Source: Cervus elaphus (taxonomy: Eukaryota > Chordata > Mammalia > Artiodactyla > Cervidae). Taken from it: DNA of 64,000 nt. The stretch covers positions 102,410,015 to 102,474,014 of the forward strand of contig NC_057823.1 of assembly GCF_910594005.1 (NCBI RefSeq), written 5' to 3'. Of the stretch, positions 36,702-47,318 are shown one piece after another. Below the pieces are notes generated by a model. The model saw only the letters and a list, made by a program, of their open reading frames with translations. It was not told the DNA's origin and did no database searches. Within the stretch, counting starts at the first letter, position 1; each line of letters starts with the position of its first letter. The position numbers and the translations under genes were made by a program.

Positions 36702-37679
36702 TTGCAGGCCAGGAAGCAACAGTTAGAACTGGACATGGAACAACAGACTGGCTCCAAATAGGAAAAGGAGTACGTCAAGGCTGTATATTGTCACCCTGCT
36801 TATTTAACTTATATGCAGAGTACATCATGAGAAACACTGGGCTGGAAGAAGCACAAGCTGGAATCAAGATTGCTGGGAGAAATATCAATAACCTCAGATA
36901 TGCAGATGACACTACCCTTATGGCAGAAAGTGAAGAGGAACTAAAGAGCCTCTTGATGAAAGTGAAAGAGGAGAGTGAAAAAGTTGGCTTAAAGCTCAAC
37001 ATTCAGAAAACTAAGATTATGGCATCTGGTCTCATCACTTCATGGGAAATAGATGGGGAAACAGTGGAAACAGTGTCAGACTTTATTTTTCTGGGCTCCA
37101 AAATCACTGCAGATGGTGATTGCAGCCATGAAATTAAAAGACGCTTACTCCTTGGAAGGAAAGTAATGGCCAACCTAGACAACATATTAAAAAGCAGAGA
37201 CATTACTTTGCCAACAAAGGTCCGTCTGGTCAAGGCTATGGTTTTTCCAGTGGTCATGTATGGATGTGAGAGTTGGACTGTGAAGAAAGCTGAGTGCCGA
37301 AGAATTGACACTTTTGAACTATGGTGTTGGAGAAGACTCTTGAGAGTCCCTTGGACTGCAAGGAGATCCAACCAGTCCATCCTAAAGGAGATCAGTCCTG
37401 GGTGTTCATTGGAAGGACTGATGCTGAAGCTGAAACTCCAGTACTTTGGCCACCTGATGGGAAGAGTTGACTCACTGGAAAAGACCCTGATGCTGGGAAG
37501 GATTGGGGGCAGGAGGAGAAGGGGACGACAGAGGATGATATGGTTGGATGGCATCACCGACTTGATGGGCATGAGTCTGAGTAAACTCCGGGAGTTGGTG
37601 ATGGACAGGGAGGCCTGGCATGCTGCGATTCATGGGGTCGCAAAGAGTCAGACACAACTGGGCGACTGAACTGAACTGA
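36702..37679 (+). mobile_element. BovB LINE with longest intact RT frame
   Basis: A single open frame of 293 codons (36788-37669) covers the BovB RT from the SPCLFNLYAEYIM motif to the C-terminus. It includes intact NLRYADDTTLMAES (catalytic YADD), a LKLNIQKTKIMASG stretch, a KAMVFPVVMYGCES-like stretch, FELWCWRRLLRVPWTARRSN and the terminal DREAWHAAIHGVAKS. The element ends with 'actgaactgaac'. It is 5'-truncated inside the RT (the GQEATVRTGHGTTDWFQ segment is at the left edge), so the endonuclease and N-terminal RT are missing and it cannot mobilise. The uninterrupted frame suggests a comparatively recent insertion. Confidence 0.96.
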
Positions 37680-37687
37680 ACATGTAC

Positions 37688-37910
37688 TTGGGCTTCCCAG
37701 GTGGCACAGTGGTAAAGAATCTGTCTGCCGGCGCAGGAGATGTGTGAGATGTGGGTTCAATCCGTGGGTCAGGAAGATCCACTGGAGCAGAAAATGACAA
37801 CCCACTCCAGTCAGTATCCTTGCTTATAAAATCCCTTGGACAGAGGAGTCTGATGGGCTACCATCCATGGGGTCACAAAGAGTTGGACACGATTGAGCAT
37901 GCACACACAT
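37688..37910 (+). mobile_element. Bov-A-type SINE
   Basis: It runs from 'gggcttcccaggtggcac' to 'cacaaagagttggacacga', directly downstream of the BovB tail. A short duplicated 'agatgtg' occurs within it. Confidence 0.92.
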
Positions 37911-39180
37911 ATACACAGCATATACTTACCTGAATGAAACATAAAGTAAAAATTCTGCAATATATTTTAAATTCTGATATTCAATTTAAAAAGTGAATTT
38001 AGATATAAATGGTAATTTAGCAAAGTTATTATAAGTTGCATAATAAATTTTGTACTTTAAAAAATTGTATAATATTCATAATTTATTTCTTTGTTAGTTA
38101 CTTTAAGGATTTGTAGTCTGTTTTCTTCTATCTTGCATCACAATTACAGATTAGAAAATGGGTGTTCTTTAAAATTCTCCTAATATCTAGCTTAATATAG
38201 ATATGTTGAAATTGGGAATAAGTGAGATTATATAGAAAATTATCTTTTATTTGATATTCTAACCTATTGGCTTTGAAAACGTATTGATTTGACAGAAAAA
38301 AAATAAAGTCTACATTATTGGGTAGATATCATTTTAGCACTTTTATATAGATCATTTATTCTAGTGAATATCAGAATAACTCTTCATAGAAACTAAAATG
38401 AAAAAGCATCAGTTCATCTATTTTTAAGAAGAGCTATGCCTTCAAATCATTTTCTCATGAATGCATTTATTCATGGAATATTAATAACTGGTTCTACAGG
38501 ACTTCAGTTTCTATGAATACATTTGCTCAGATGGTCTGATTTTGATATATAGCAAAAATAATCATTTCCTAATGATTATAGCCTATGTGAGTAATACAAA
38601 AAATACAAGGAAACATGTGGTTTAGAAATATAGTTTAGGAAATAGAGTGAATTGCTAAAATGTGAAGGGAAATTAAAATTATTAAGTTAAATCCAATGGC
38701 AGTGTGTCCTTCAAATAACACAAAATCTTGGGAAGTGCCTGAAAACAGTAATACATTTTCTACCCAAAGCAAAGGGAAGGCTGGATTTGAGCTTAAGGAA
38801 TCTTAAAATACAGATGATATTTGATAAGATGGCCTGCACATATCGGAGAATTTGGGGTCTTCTCCAGGGTACAGGCATGATTTTGACAGACCTCTTTGTT
38901 GCTTGGGCTGCTTGGAATTCTTCTAATAACACGGTAGGCATTTTAGGGCTTTGAAAACTTGCTGTTCTTTGACATCAGTTCCCAGCTGTTGGAAGACGGG
39001 ATAGGGCTGCCTTACACAACCCTGGTGGTTCATATTTTGTCCACATTTATCAACTATATCATTTTGGTCACTGAAGACTCATCAAGCACCTATTTCAGCT
39101 GATGCTGTTTTTATTTTAAAAATAATTTGTGCCTAGATATCCCTTACTCTATGAGTCAATAATTGAAATATTAATATTGC
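37911..39180. other. Unassigned AT-rich DNA
   Basis: No gene or nameable repeat is seen. Confidence 0.5.
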
Positions 39181-39390
39181 TATCACTATGTATAATTTAT
39201 TAAGTCCATACTACATGCTATGAATTCCCCTAAATGCTTTACACTCCCACTATTCACTTAATACTTAACAACTCATGAGGTAGGTAGTATAAATTCTCTT
39301 CCTATAAGTACACTAGAACTTAGATATAATACTTGATGTGCCTAATAGCATGCTGCTAATCAAGGAATATAGGCAATAAATTTATATTTC
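39181..39390 (+). mobile_element. MIR SINE
   Basis: The MIR core pattern is present: 'aagtccatactacatgctat', 'aaatgctttacact...ttcacttaatacttaacaactcatgaggtaggtagtat' (the MIR 'tcatttaatcctcacaacaaccctatgaggtaggta' stretch). It is diverged, as expected for this old tRNA-derived family. Confidence 0.75.
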
Positions 39391-40389
39391 AAGTTCTAAT
39401 CACTTTCTCAAAGTGTATTTTGATTAAGAATTTTAAAAACCCTAGTTAATAGTCTTTATTATGCATATTAATATTACCTATGTTTTCTGTTCCATTTCCA
39501 AAATATTATCATCATTACACTACCAAACAGAGACCACCAGCATAAAGCGGTATAAAAAGCCACACCATTGCTTTTAGACGTTATAATTTTCCATGTAATT
39601 TTTACAAATATCTTTAACTCATCATAGACACTCAGAAGTCAGACATTTACCACAGCTCCTTATTGGGGACAGTTAGATCAGAAAGAGACTTTGGGTGAAA
39701 GCTTGGAAGGCAGGTGTGCACTGTTTGAAAATCGAATATAATGCTTAAATTCAAGATATCTCCGTTTGTAGAAACATAGATCATTCCTGGGGTGATGGAT
39801 CTATTTAGAGTTCTCCGAAACAGAGCACAGTCTATTCCTCCTAGACAATAGGCAGTTTTCCCTTGGTGAGCTTCCTGAATCTATCAACTTTACTTAATTC
39901 CACATATGGTTTCCTGCCAGGGATGTCTTCTGCATACATATTTTACAAGAGAGAAAAAGACTGTTCTGATGACAGGACGTGACACAATGACATTCATATA
40001 GATGAAAGACAGAACTCATTGTCCTCAGGATGCAAACAGAGAAAACTGCCAGGCAAGGCCACGCAGTGGGTTGCACTCAGGGACAGATGAGCAACAAGCA
40101 GGTGCTATTGGGGGCAGCTTATGTATGACAGGGGATTAGGGTTAGCTAGCCTTTGTAGCTACTTGTGGAGTTGCCAATTCAAATGATTTCTCAGGCTCTA
40201 GGCAAGGCATGGGGACTGTCCCTAGTGGTCTGCCCCTTGCCTTGGGGCAGTGAGGGCTTGTGCGTGGTAACTCCGGGGTATGGGAGCCAAAGAAAGGAAG
40301 CATCAGGATGTGAGCTTAACCGGCTGCTCAGTTAGAGGAGCTGACCAGCCTGAAACCAGCCTCAAACCTGGGTCAAAGTCCCAGGACCA
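39391..40389. other. Unassigned DNA
   Basis: No gene is seen. Composition becomes GC-richer from about 40000. Confidence 0.5.
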
Positions 40390-40595
40390 TGCATGAAATG
40401 GGACACTCAAAACTGGTGCCCTGGGACAATCCAAGGGGATGGGATGGGGAGGGAGGTGGGAGGGGGCTCTGGGATGGGGGGACACATGTACACCCGTGGC
40501 TGATTCATGTTGATGTATGGTCAAAACCACCACAATATTGTAAAGGAATTAGCCTCCAGTTAAAATAAACTAATAATAATAAAAAAAACTGTAAA
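40390..40595 (+). mobile_element. Ruminant L1 3' UTR end with poly(A)
   Basis: It contains the G-rich purine stretch at 40435-40481, 'ggctgattcatgttgatgtatgg', 'caaaaccaccacaatattgtaaag' and an A-rich tail ('aataataataaaaaaaa') at 40574-40590. This is the usual ending of young ruminant L1 3' UTRs. Confidence 0.9.
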
Positions 40596-41215
40596 CATTT
40601 TCATCAGGAGCAGAATGGATAAGTAAAATACAATGGAATACAGTACTGTAGAGACTATGTAATAACTATAGCTGCAGATGAATCTCTGAGCCAGAAAAGC
40701 AAGCTGCAGAAGAATATATACAAACATCCAGTTTGTGCAGATGTCAAAGCATGCAAAACACAACGTGTACAAGCACTGCGATTTTTTCTTTTCAGCAAAA
40801 GCTATATGTAAAATCAAGGCAAAATGATATACATAAGAATAGCAATTGCCTCTGGGAATGAAAGTAGTAATTAGAACAGGACATGCAGGGGTTTAAGAGG
40901 CTTCCCGGTGGTAAAGACTCTGCCTGCAAGTACAGGAGTGGCCAGAGACTTGGGTCCAATTCCTGGGTGGGGAAGAACCACTGGAGGAGAAAACGGCACC
41001 CCACTCCAGTATTCTTGCCTGGAAAGTCCCATAGACAGAAGAGACTGGAGGGCCACAGTCCATGGGGTAGCAAAGAGTCAGGACATGATTGAGAGGGGCG
41101 TGCACACACACGTACACACACACACGGACTTAGACCTGTGTCTTAAGATGGATAGCAGGAAAGTGGTCATCTCTGGGTTTTGCTTTCCTTTTCTTTTTGG
41201 TAATTATTTTTAACT
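40596..41215 (+). mobile_element. Old L1 3' UTR remnant with SINE insertion
   Basis: 'tacaatggaatacagtact', 'gcagatgaatctctgagccagaaaagcaagc', 'aatagcaattgcctctggga' and, past the SINE, 'ggatagcaggaaagtggtcatctctggg' are the text of old L1 3' ends in sense. It is interrupted at 40897-41125. Confidence 0.6.
40897..41125 (+). mobile_element. Bov-A-type SINE with (CA)n tail
   Basis: The body 'ggcttcccggtggtaaagac' to 'agcaaagagtcaggacatga' is followed by a CA-rich tail (41104-41125). Confidence 0.9.
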
Positions 41216-41250
41216 CACAGATTATAAACTCTTGAATATAATAAATCGTT

Positions 41251-41288
<38 letters not shown>
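41251..41288. repeat. (TA)n microsatellite
   Basis: A 38-bp near-perfect TA run with a single C interruption. Confidence 0.97.
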
Positions 41289-41292
<4 letters not shown>

Positions 41293-41417
41293 CTGGGTCA
41301 ACAGAGCACTGAGAACAAGAACATACAAACTAAAACTTTGTATTCCCTGTTGCTTTCACTGTTATGGTACAAGTTCAATTCTTGGTTGGGGAAATGAGAT
41401 CCCCTAAGACTTAAGTC

Positions 41418-41460
41418 ACAGACACACACACACACGCACACACGCACGCACACCCACACC
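41418..41460. repeat. (CA)n microsatellite, interrupted
   Basis: CA repeats are interrupted by CG and CC dinucleotides ('cacgcacacacgcacgcacac'). Confidence 0.95.
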
Positions 41461-41489
41461 TGCATACGTTGCCCTAAACAGAATAGAAA

Positions 41490-41640
41490 GCAACTTTTTA
41501 AATTGAAGTTTAGTTGATATACACTATTATATGAGTAACAGGTGTACAGTATAGTAATTCACAATTTTTAATGGTTATACTCCATTTGTAGTTATTATAA
41601 AATATTGGCTATATCCCCTATGTGGTACAGAAAACTTTTT
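41490..41640 (-). mobile_element. L1 3' end fragment, antisense
   Basis: 'aaattgaagtttagttgatatac...acaggtgtacagtatagtaattcac' is the antisense of the L1 3' UTR end. Confidence 0.75.
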
Positions 41641-41819
41641 ATTATGAGAATAAAATGGAGCAAAACAAATCGAAGTATTAGAATTCCTTATAGTCTAATA
41701 ACAAAATCAGTTATATAACCTTAACCAAGAAAACAGATCTGGAATTTCAGGGTCTTTCGTGGAGTGGTAAAGTGTATTGAAAGCATGAGTTATTAATATG
41801 TTGTTCATTATAATAATAT

Positions 41820-43175
41820 CTTCATGTATTCCTTGAGTCAAGGTGGCAGGTTCAGCAGTCATGCTGTTGGAGGTTCTGAGTGGATAGTAAGGGAAGGCGG
41901 CCTTTGTAACCAGGAGGAAGGGCTGGTTTGTGGGACACGACCAGAGTCACAGGACAGGGTCATTTTGGAAAGCTGGATGGAGGGAGTAGAAGAAGGTCCT
42001 GGAGAATGAGAATTCTCTTCCCGAGGGGTCAAGGAGTAACCCAACGTGAAGCAAGTGCCTCCTGGAGAAAGCAACAGTCTCCGCTAATATTTCGAATGTC
42101 ACAGGTGTGGACTAGTACCAAGCTCTACCAGGTTTCTTTTCAGGTGTGAGAGGGCAGAGCTGTTCATTGTGGCAGACATCGAGGAGTCCAGGAGGATCAA
42201 GGACTCCTTGATAAGGGGTTCATGAGATGAACATCAAGTTCATGAGATGTAATAAGATCCCTAGTACTGCAGGAAGAGAAGTGAAAATTGTCAGGTCCGA
42301 CTTGTCAGTGACTCAGGAAAAGCAGGCTGTAGACGCTGCTGGGACAGTGGTCTGTGTCGGGGCCAAGATGTCTCTGGTGCAGACGTCATCCCCAGCAGTT
42401 ACGCCTTGGGTTGGGGCAATGTGCTCTGAAGTGATAACTTTCCCCTGGTTGATAATGGGGTGAGCTTCTAGTGCAGTGATGTCTGGGATGTGCAACTGGA
42501 GAATCTGTTCCTATCTTTGGTTGATGTTTCTGGTGAATCCATGGTATCATAATAAAGATAAATCACTTGTGGAATTTGAAGGAAACTGTGGGCCTTGGAA
42601 TTCAACTTGTGCGCATCTTTTAAATCAGTGAGCATTGTGGAGGCACAGCTAGCCAGGAGGATGCTAGAACGCCTGATGCTGCTGTAATTGAACCATAGTG
42701 CTAGAATCTGATGGGCACAGTTAAAGCCCCAATTACAGGTGGCTGAATATAAAAGATCCCAAGAGTCCAAAATTTTGCCCAGATGGATAAGGCAAGGGGT
42801 TCTCCTGAACGCAGATTTTAAATCACATGGCCTGATTTGGGTGTATTTTCTCAATCAATGTCAGATGTTCACCGATTAGTGTCAGTGGCTGGAGGTGAGA
42901 CTTCAGCATTAACGTGTAGGTAGACCCTCCAGTTGAGCCAGTGACTGTGGGCCCGTGTCTCAGTTGTTGGTTTGATTGGTGACAGGGAAATCTTGAATCC
43001 GCCAAATCCAATGACATGGGAGCCTTTACTGTGGTGGGTTGAAACAATGACTTACTTGGAGAGCTTGGGCCTCTGGATCACATATCAATGAGAGTACTCA
43101 GACCAATAATAACAGGACAAGGGTCAGCAGAATGCTGTGCAGCGGCACTTGAGAGACATTTTTTTTTTTTTTGCC
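41820..43175 (-). other. Unidentified GC-richer block with antisense coding-like frames
   Basis: This 1.35-kb block contrasts with its AT-rich surroundings. On the minus strand it carries successive frames at 42823-43047, 42468-42854, 42313-42495 and 41859-42074, in descending order, partly overlapping and in different phases, as in a frame-shifted old coding copy. Readable pieces include PTVTGSTGGSTYTLMLKSH, then AHPIINQGKVITSEH and APTQGVTAGDDVC. I recognise no family. A T12 run at 43160-43171 bounds the right side. That run is on the wrong side for a minus-strand poly(A), so a simple retrocopy is not supported. An LTR or ERV-derived element, an unnamed repeat or an exon relic are all possible. 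Confidence 0.3.
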
Positions 43176-43582
43176 TGATGTAGATTTTTTTGTACCATGC
43201 ATTATTACCATGGAGGGGTTGTTGTCTGGTTTTATTATGGGATATGGTATTAATTCCATTATTATTTCTAAATTTGGTTTTCCTTTACTAAGTAAATGTG
43301 GGCTTATTTGGTTTATTTTTTTTGTTTGTTTTTTTAATATCCCTTCTTGGTAGTCTGCATTATCTGTGGAAATGGCTTGGGAAGATTAATTTTAATTTCC
43401 TGGAAAGGATCAGAAGGAGAACCTGGATTAATTATCCACTTCCTAAAATCTGAATATTGAGAAAGACTTTTTCGGGCAGTGGAAGTTTAGTCCTAAATGA
43501 ATCCCATATTAGATGATGTTATAAATTTGTCAAATTAACACCTAGTAAGTAGGGCACTATAAACAATTTCTCTTGTGTTGTT
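43176..43582. other. Unassigned AT-rich DNA
   Basis: On the minus strand a short open stretch reading PGSPSDPFQEIKINLPKP ends at a TAA near 43340. It may belong to the same unidentified element as 41820-43175. Confidence 0.35.
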
Positions 43583-45880
43583 ACACAAGAAGACTCTACA
43601 CATGGACATTACCAGATGGTCAATACCAAAATCATATTGATTTTATTCTTTGCAGCCAAAGATGGAGAAGCTCTATACATCCAGCAAAAACAAGACTGGG
43701 ATCTGACTATGGCTCAGATCATAAACTCCTTATTGCCAAATTCAGACTTAAATTGAAAAAAGTAGGGAAAACCTCTAGACCATTCAGGTATGACCTAAAT
43801 CAAATCCCTTGCGATTATACAGTGGAAGTGAGAAATAGATTCAAGGGACTAGATCTGATAGACAGAGTGCTTGAAGAACTATGGATGGAGGCTCATGACA
43901 TTGTACAAGAGACAGGGATTAAGACCATCCCCAAGAAAAAGAAATGCAAAAAATAAAAGTGGCTTTTTTAAAAGGATTTTTAAGAAAGTCTTCCTCAGTT
44001 ATCAGTGCAAAGAAGTAGAGGAAAACAATAGGATGGGGAAAACTAGAGATCTCTTCAAGAAAATTAGAGATACCAAGGGAACATTTCATGCAAAGATGGG
44101 CTCAATAAAGGACAGAAATTGTATGGACCTAACAGAAGCAGATGGAGAAGGAAATGGCAACCCACTCCAGTGTTCTTGCCTGGAGAATCCCAGGGATGGC
44201 AGAGCCTGGTGGGCTGCCGTCTATGGGATTGCGCAGAGTCGGACACGACTGAAGCGACTTCGCAGCAGCAGCAGCAACAGAAGCAGAAGATATTAAGGAG
44301 AGGTGGCAAGAATACACAGAAGAACTGTACAAAAAAGATCTTCATGACCCAGATAATCACGATGGTGTGATCCCTCACCTAGAGCCAGACATCCCGGAAT
44401 GTGAAGTCAATTGGGCCTTAGGAAGCATGACTGCGAACAAAGCTAGTGGAGGTGATGGAATTCCAGTTGAGCTATTTCAAATCCTGAAAGATGATGCTTT
44501 GAAGGGCTGTGTTCAATATGCCAGCAAATTTGGAAAACTCAGCAGTGGCCACAGGACTGGAAAACGTGAATTTTCATTCCAGTCCCAAAGAATGCTCAAA
44601 GACTGCACAATTGCACTCATCTCACACACTAGCAAAGTAATGCTCAAAATTCTTCAAGCCAGGCTTCAACAGTACATGAACCATGAACTTCCATATGTTC
44701 AAGCTGGATTTAGAAGACAGAGGAACCAGAGATCAAATTGCCAACATCCGCTGAATCATTGAAAAAGCAAGAGAGTTCCAGAAAAACAACTACTTCTGCT
44801 TTATTGACTATGTCAAAGTCTTTGTGTGGATCACAAGACACTGTGGAAAATTCTGAAAGAGATGGAAATACCAGACCAACTTACCTGCCTCTTGAGAAAT
44901 CTTTATGTGGGTCAGGAAGCAACAGTTAGAACTGGACATGGAACAACAGACTGGTTCCAAATCAGGAAAGGAATATGTCAAGGCTGTATATTGTCACCCT
45001 GCTTATTTAAATTATATGCAGAGTACATCATGAGAAATGCTGAGCTGGATGAAGCACAAGCTGGAATCAAGATTGCCGGGAGAAATATCAATAACCTCAC
45101 ATGTGCAGATGACACCACCCTTGTGGCAGAAAGTGAAGAACTAAAGAGCCTCTTGATGAAAGTGAAAGAGGAGAGTGCAAAAGTTGGCTTAAAGCTCAAC
45201 ATTCAGAAAACTAAGATCATGGCATCTGGTCCCATCACTTCATAGCAAATAGGGAAATAGTGGAAACAGTGGCTGACTTTATTTTTGGGGCTTCAAAATC
45301 ACTGCAGATGGTGACTGCAGCTATGAAATAAAAAGACGCTTACTCCTTGGAAGAAAAGATAGGGCCAACCTAGACAGAATATGAAAAAGCAGAGACATTA
45401 CTTTGCCAACAAAGGTCCATCTAGTCAAGGCTATGGTTTTTCCAGTAGTCATGTATTGATGTTAGAGTTGGTCTATAAAGAAAGCTGAATGCCGAAGAAT
45501 TGATGCTTTTGAACTATGGTGTTGGAGAAGACTTTTGAGAGTCCCTTGGACTGCAAGGAGATCCAACCAGTCCATCCTAAGGGAAATCAGTCCTGCGTAT
45601 TCATTGGAAGGACTGATGTTGAAGCCGAAACTCGAATACTTGGCCACCTGATGTGAAGAACTGACTCATTGGAAAAGACCCTGATGCTGGAAAAGATTGA
45701 AGGCAGGAGGAGAACAGGATAGCGGAGGATGAGATGGTTGGATGGCATCACTGACTCAATGGACATGAGTTTGAGTAAACTTCGGGAGTTGGTGATGGAC
45801 AGGGAGGCCTGGCATGCTGCAGTCCATGGGCTCGCAAAGAGTCAGATACAACTGAGCATCTGAATTGAACTGAACTGATT
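43583..45880 (+). mobile_element. Longest BovB LINE: endonuclease C-terminus plus RT
   Basis: The plus strand begins in the APE-type endonuclease (WTLPDGQYQNHIDFILCSQ, then GSDHKLL, where SDH is the conserved endonuclease motif). It continues through RYDLNQIPCDYTVEVRN and KKKKCKK, then jumps to YQCKEVEENNRMGK. About 40 codons found between these parts in BovB as I know it are missing. RT follows: GSMTANKASGGDGIPVELFQ, LKILQARLQQYMNHEL, a frameshifted ANIRW region, DWFQIRKGICQGCILS and NLTCADDTTLVAES, where the catalytic YADD Tyr is Cys. The tail ends at 45880. Several frameshifts and stops, plus a SINE at 44143-44275, disable it. It is truncated before the endonuclease N-terminus. Confidence 0.95.
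44143..44275 (+). mobile_element. Bov-tA-type SINE inserted in BovB, (CAG)n tail
   Basis: The body 'tggagaaggaaatggcaac' to 'gcagagtcggacacgact' has a (GCA)n tail at 44262-44275. It is flanked by a perfect 12-bp duplication AACAGAAGCAGA at 44131-44142 and 44276-44287. Removing it rejoins the BovB frame (DLTEAE...RWQEYTEELYKK), which proves insertion into an existing BovB. Confidence 0.97.
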
Positions 45881-46530
45881 TGTATATATGCATGGACACA
45901 CATGCATACATATGTGTGTATATTGCAGAAGTGAAAACCACACAGTCTTGCATCCGAAGCCCATGGACAGTTTATGCCAGCACAAGTCATCCAGAGATTC
46001 TAGGAGGCATATAAGGAGGTTACTGAAGGCTCTTTAATGGTGTCTGAGGGCACTAACAGGAATGCCCACTGATTTTAATTTCAACAGATTTTACAACTTT
46101 TATTGAAGTATCTCCATTTAAGTGGTCTGATTTGTAAGCATCAGTATTCTTGAGATTAAGTAGCATTTGTAAAGTAGGAATGTATTGCCTCCAAATGGAC
46201 TAAAAACTGTTAGAATGATGTGTCCCTAATAAGGGTGCTCAATATAATCCTTGGAGAGAGGTGTCATCAATGTAACATTATCAAGGTTCCTGGAGAAAGA
46301 TGGATACAGTTATGTTCTTCTGCATGAAAGACAGCTTGCCTTAGCAAGGCAGCATAGGTCCTCCATGGGTAGCCCAGTAAAGGTGTGTTCTGCCCCTTTG
46401 CTGCTGAAGGTCAGCTATGTCTGAAGAGCATGTGGAAATAGGAACTGAATAGAACATATTAACCAGTTTTATAATAGCAAAATATTTACTGATTGCAGAG
46501 TAGATAGAGTTAGTACTTTAAATAATTTTG
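45881..46530. other. Unassigned DNA
   Basis: No gene is seen; a short ATACATATGTGTGTATAT simple stretch lies at about 45905-45925. Confidence 0.5.
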
Positions 46531-46725
46531 GGTGTATTAGTTTGCTAGTTGTGCCATAACACAGTACCACGGACTGGGTGTCTTAAACAATTTTAAAAAA
46601 TGCGTTTTCTCACAGTCCTGGCACTTGGAAGTCTAAGGTCAAGGTATTGGCAAGGTTGGTTTCATTCTCAGGGCTTTCTCCTTGGCTTGTAGATGATTTT
46701 TCCCATCTGTCTTCACGTGGTTAGA
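46531..46725 (+). mobile_element. Ancient interspersed repeat, family not assigned
   Basis: 'gtattagtttgctagttgtgccataacacagtaccacggactgggtg' and 'tctcacagtcctgg...ggaagtctaaggtcaaggt' match a very common mammalian repeat beginning 'tagtttgctagggctgcc'. I recognise the pattern but not the formal name. Confidence 0.65.
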
Positions 46726-46994
46726 CAAGACATATATATGATGTCATTTATATGTATAATCTAGAAAAAATGGTACAGATGAACGTATTTGCAAAGCAGA
46801 AATAGATACAGGGATGTAGAGAACAAATGTATGGGCACCTAGGGAGAAAAAGGCAGACGGGTGAATTGTGAGATTGGGATGGATGTATATACGCTACTGT
46901 GTGAAGCATAGATAACTAACGAGAACCTCCTGTATAGCACAGGGAACTCTGCTCCGAGGTGACTTAAATGGGAAGGAAATCCAAAAAGAGGAAA

Positions 46995-47010
46995 TATGTG
47001 TGTGTGTGTG
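46995..47010. repeat. (TG)n microsatellite
   Basis: A TG run immediately 5' of the SINE, probably the L1 site into which the SINE inserted. Confidence 0.9.
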
Positions 47011-47215
47011 GGCTTCCTTGGTGGCTCAGGGGTAGAGAATCTGCCTGCCAATGCAGGAGATGCAGGTTTGATCCCTGGGTCAGGATGATCCCCTGGAGAA
47101 GGAAATGACAACCCACTCCAGTGTTCTTGCCTGGGAAATACCATGGACAGAGGGGCCTGGCCGGCTACAGTCCATGGGGCTGCAAAACAGTCAGGTACAA
47201 CTTACTGAATCAATG
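47011..47215 (+). mobile_element. Bov-A-type SINE inside L1 3' UTR
   Basis: From 'ggcttccttggtggctcagg' to 'gctgcaaaacagtcaggtacaac', complete Bov-A architecture. Confidence 0.92.
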
Positions 47216-47318
47216 ACAATGACAACATACATATATGCATAGCTGATTTGTTGTCCAGCAGAAAAGAACACAATACTGTAAAACAACTATATTCCAATAA
47301 AAAGTTTAAAAAAAAAAA

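Larger units (their letters stand above)
46731..47318 (+). mobile_element. L1 3' UTR with poly(A), split by SINE
   Basis: 'tatgtataatctagaaaaaatgg', 'tttgcaaagcagaaatagata', 'gtgagattgggatggatgtatatacgctact', 'gcacagggaactctgctc', then past the SINE 'aaaacaactatattccaataaaaag' and an A11 tail at 47309-47319. It is the sense orientation of the ruminant L1 3' UTR, interrupted at 47011-47215. Confidence 0.92.

Noticed and set aside
36788..37669. 293-codon open frame as a host gene
   Set aside because: It is the BovB reverse transcriptase with YADD and C-terminal tail; it lacks the N-terminal domains and is a transposon fragment.
41418..41460. CRISPR-like or tandem array
   Set aside because: Simple CA dinucleotide repeat; no repeat-spacer structure occurs anywhere in the window.
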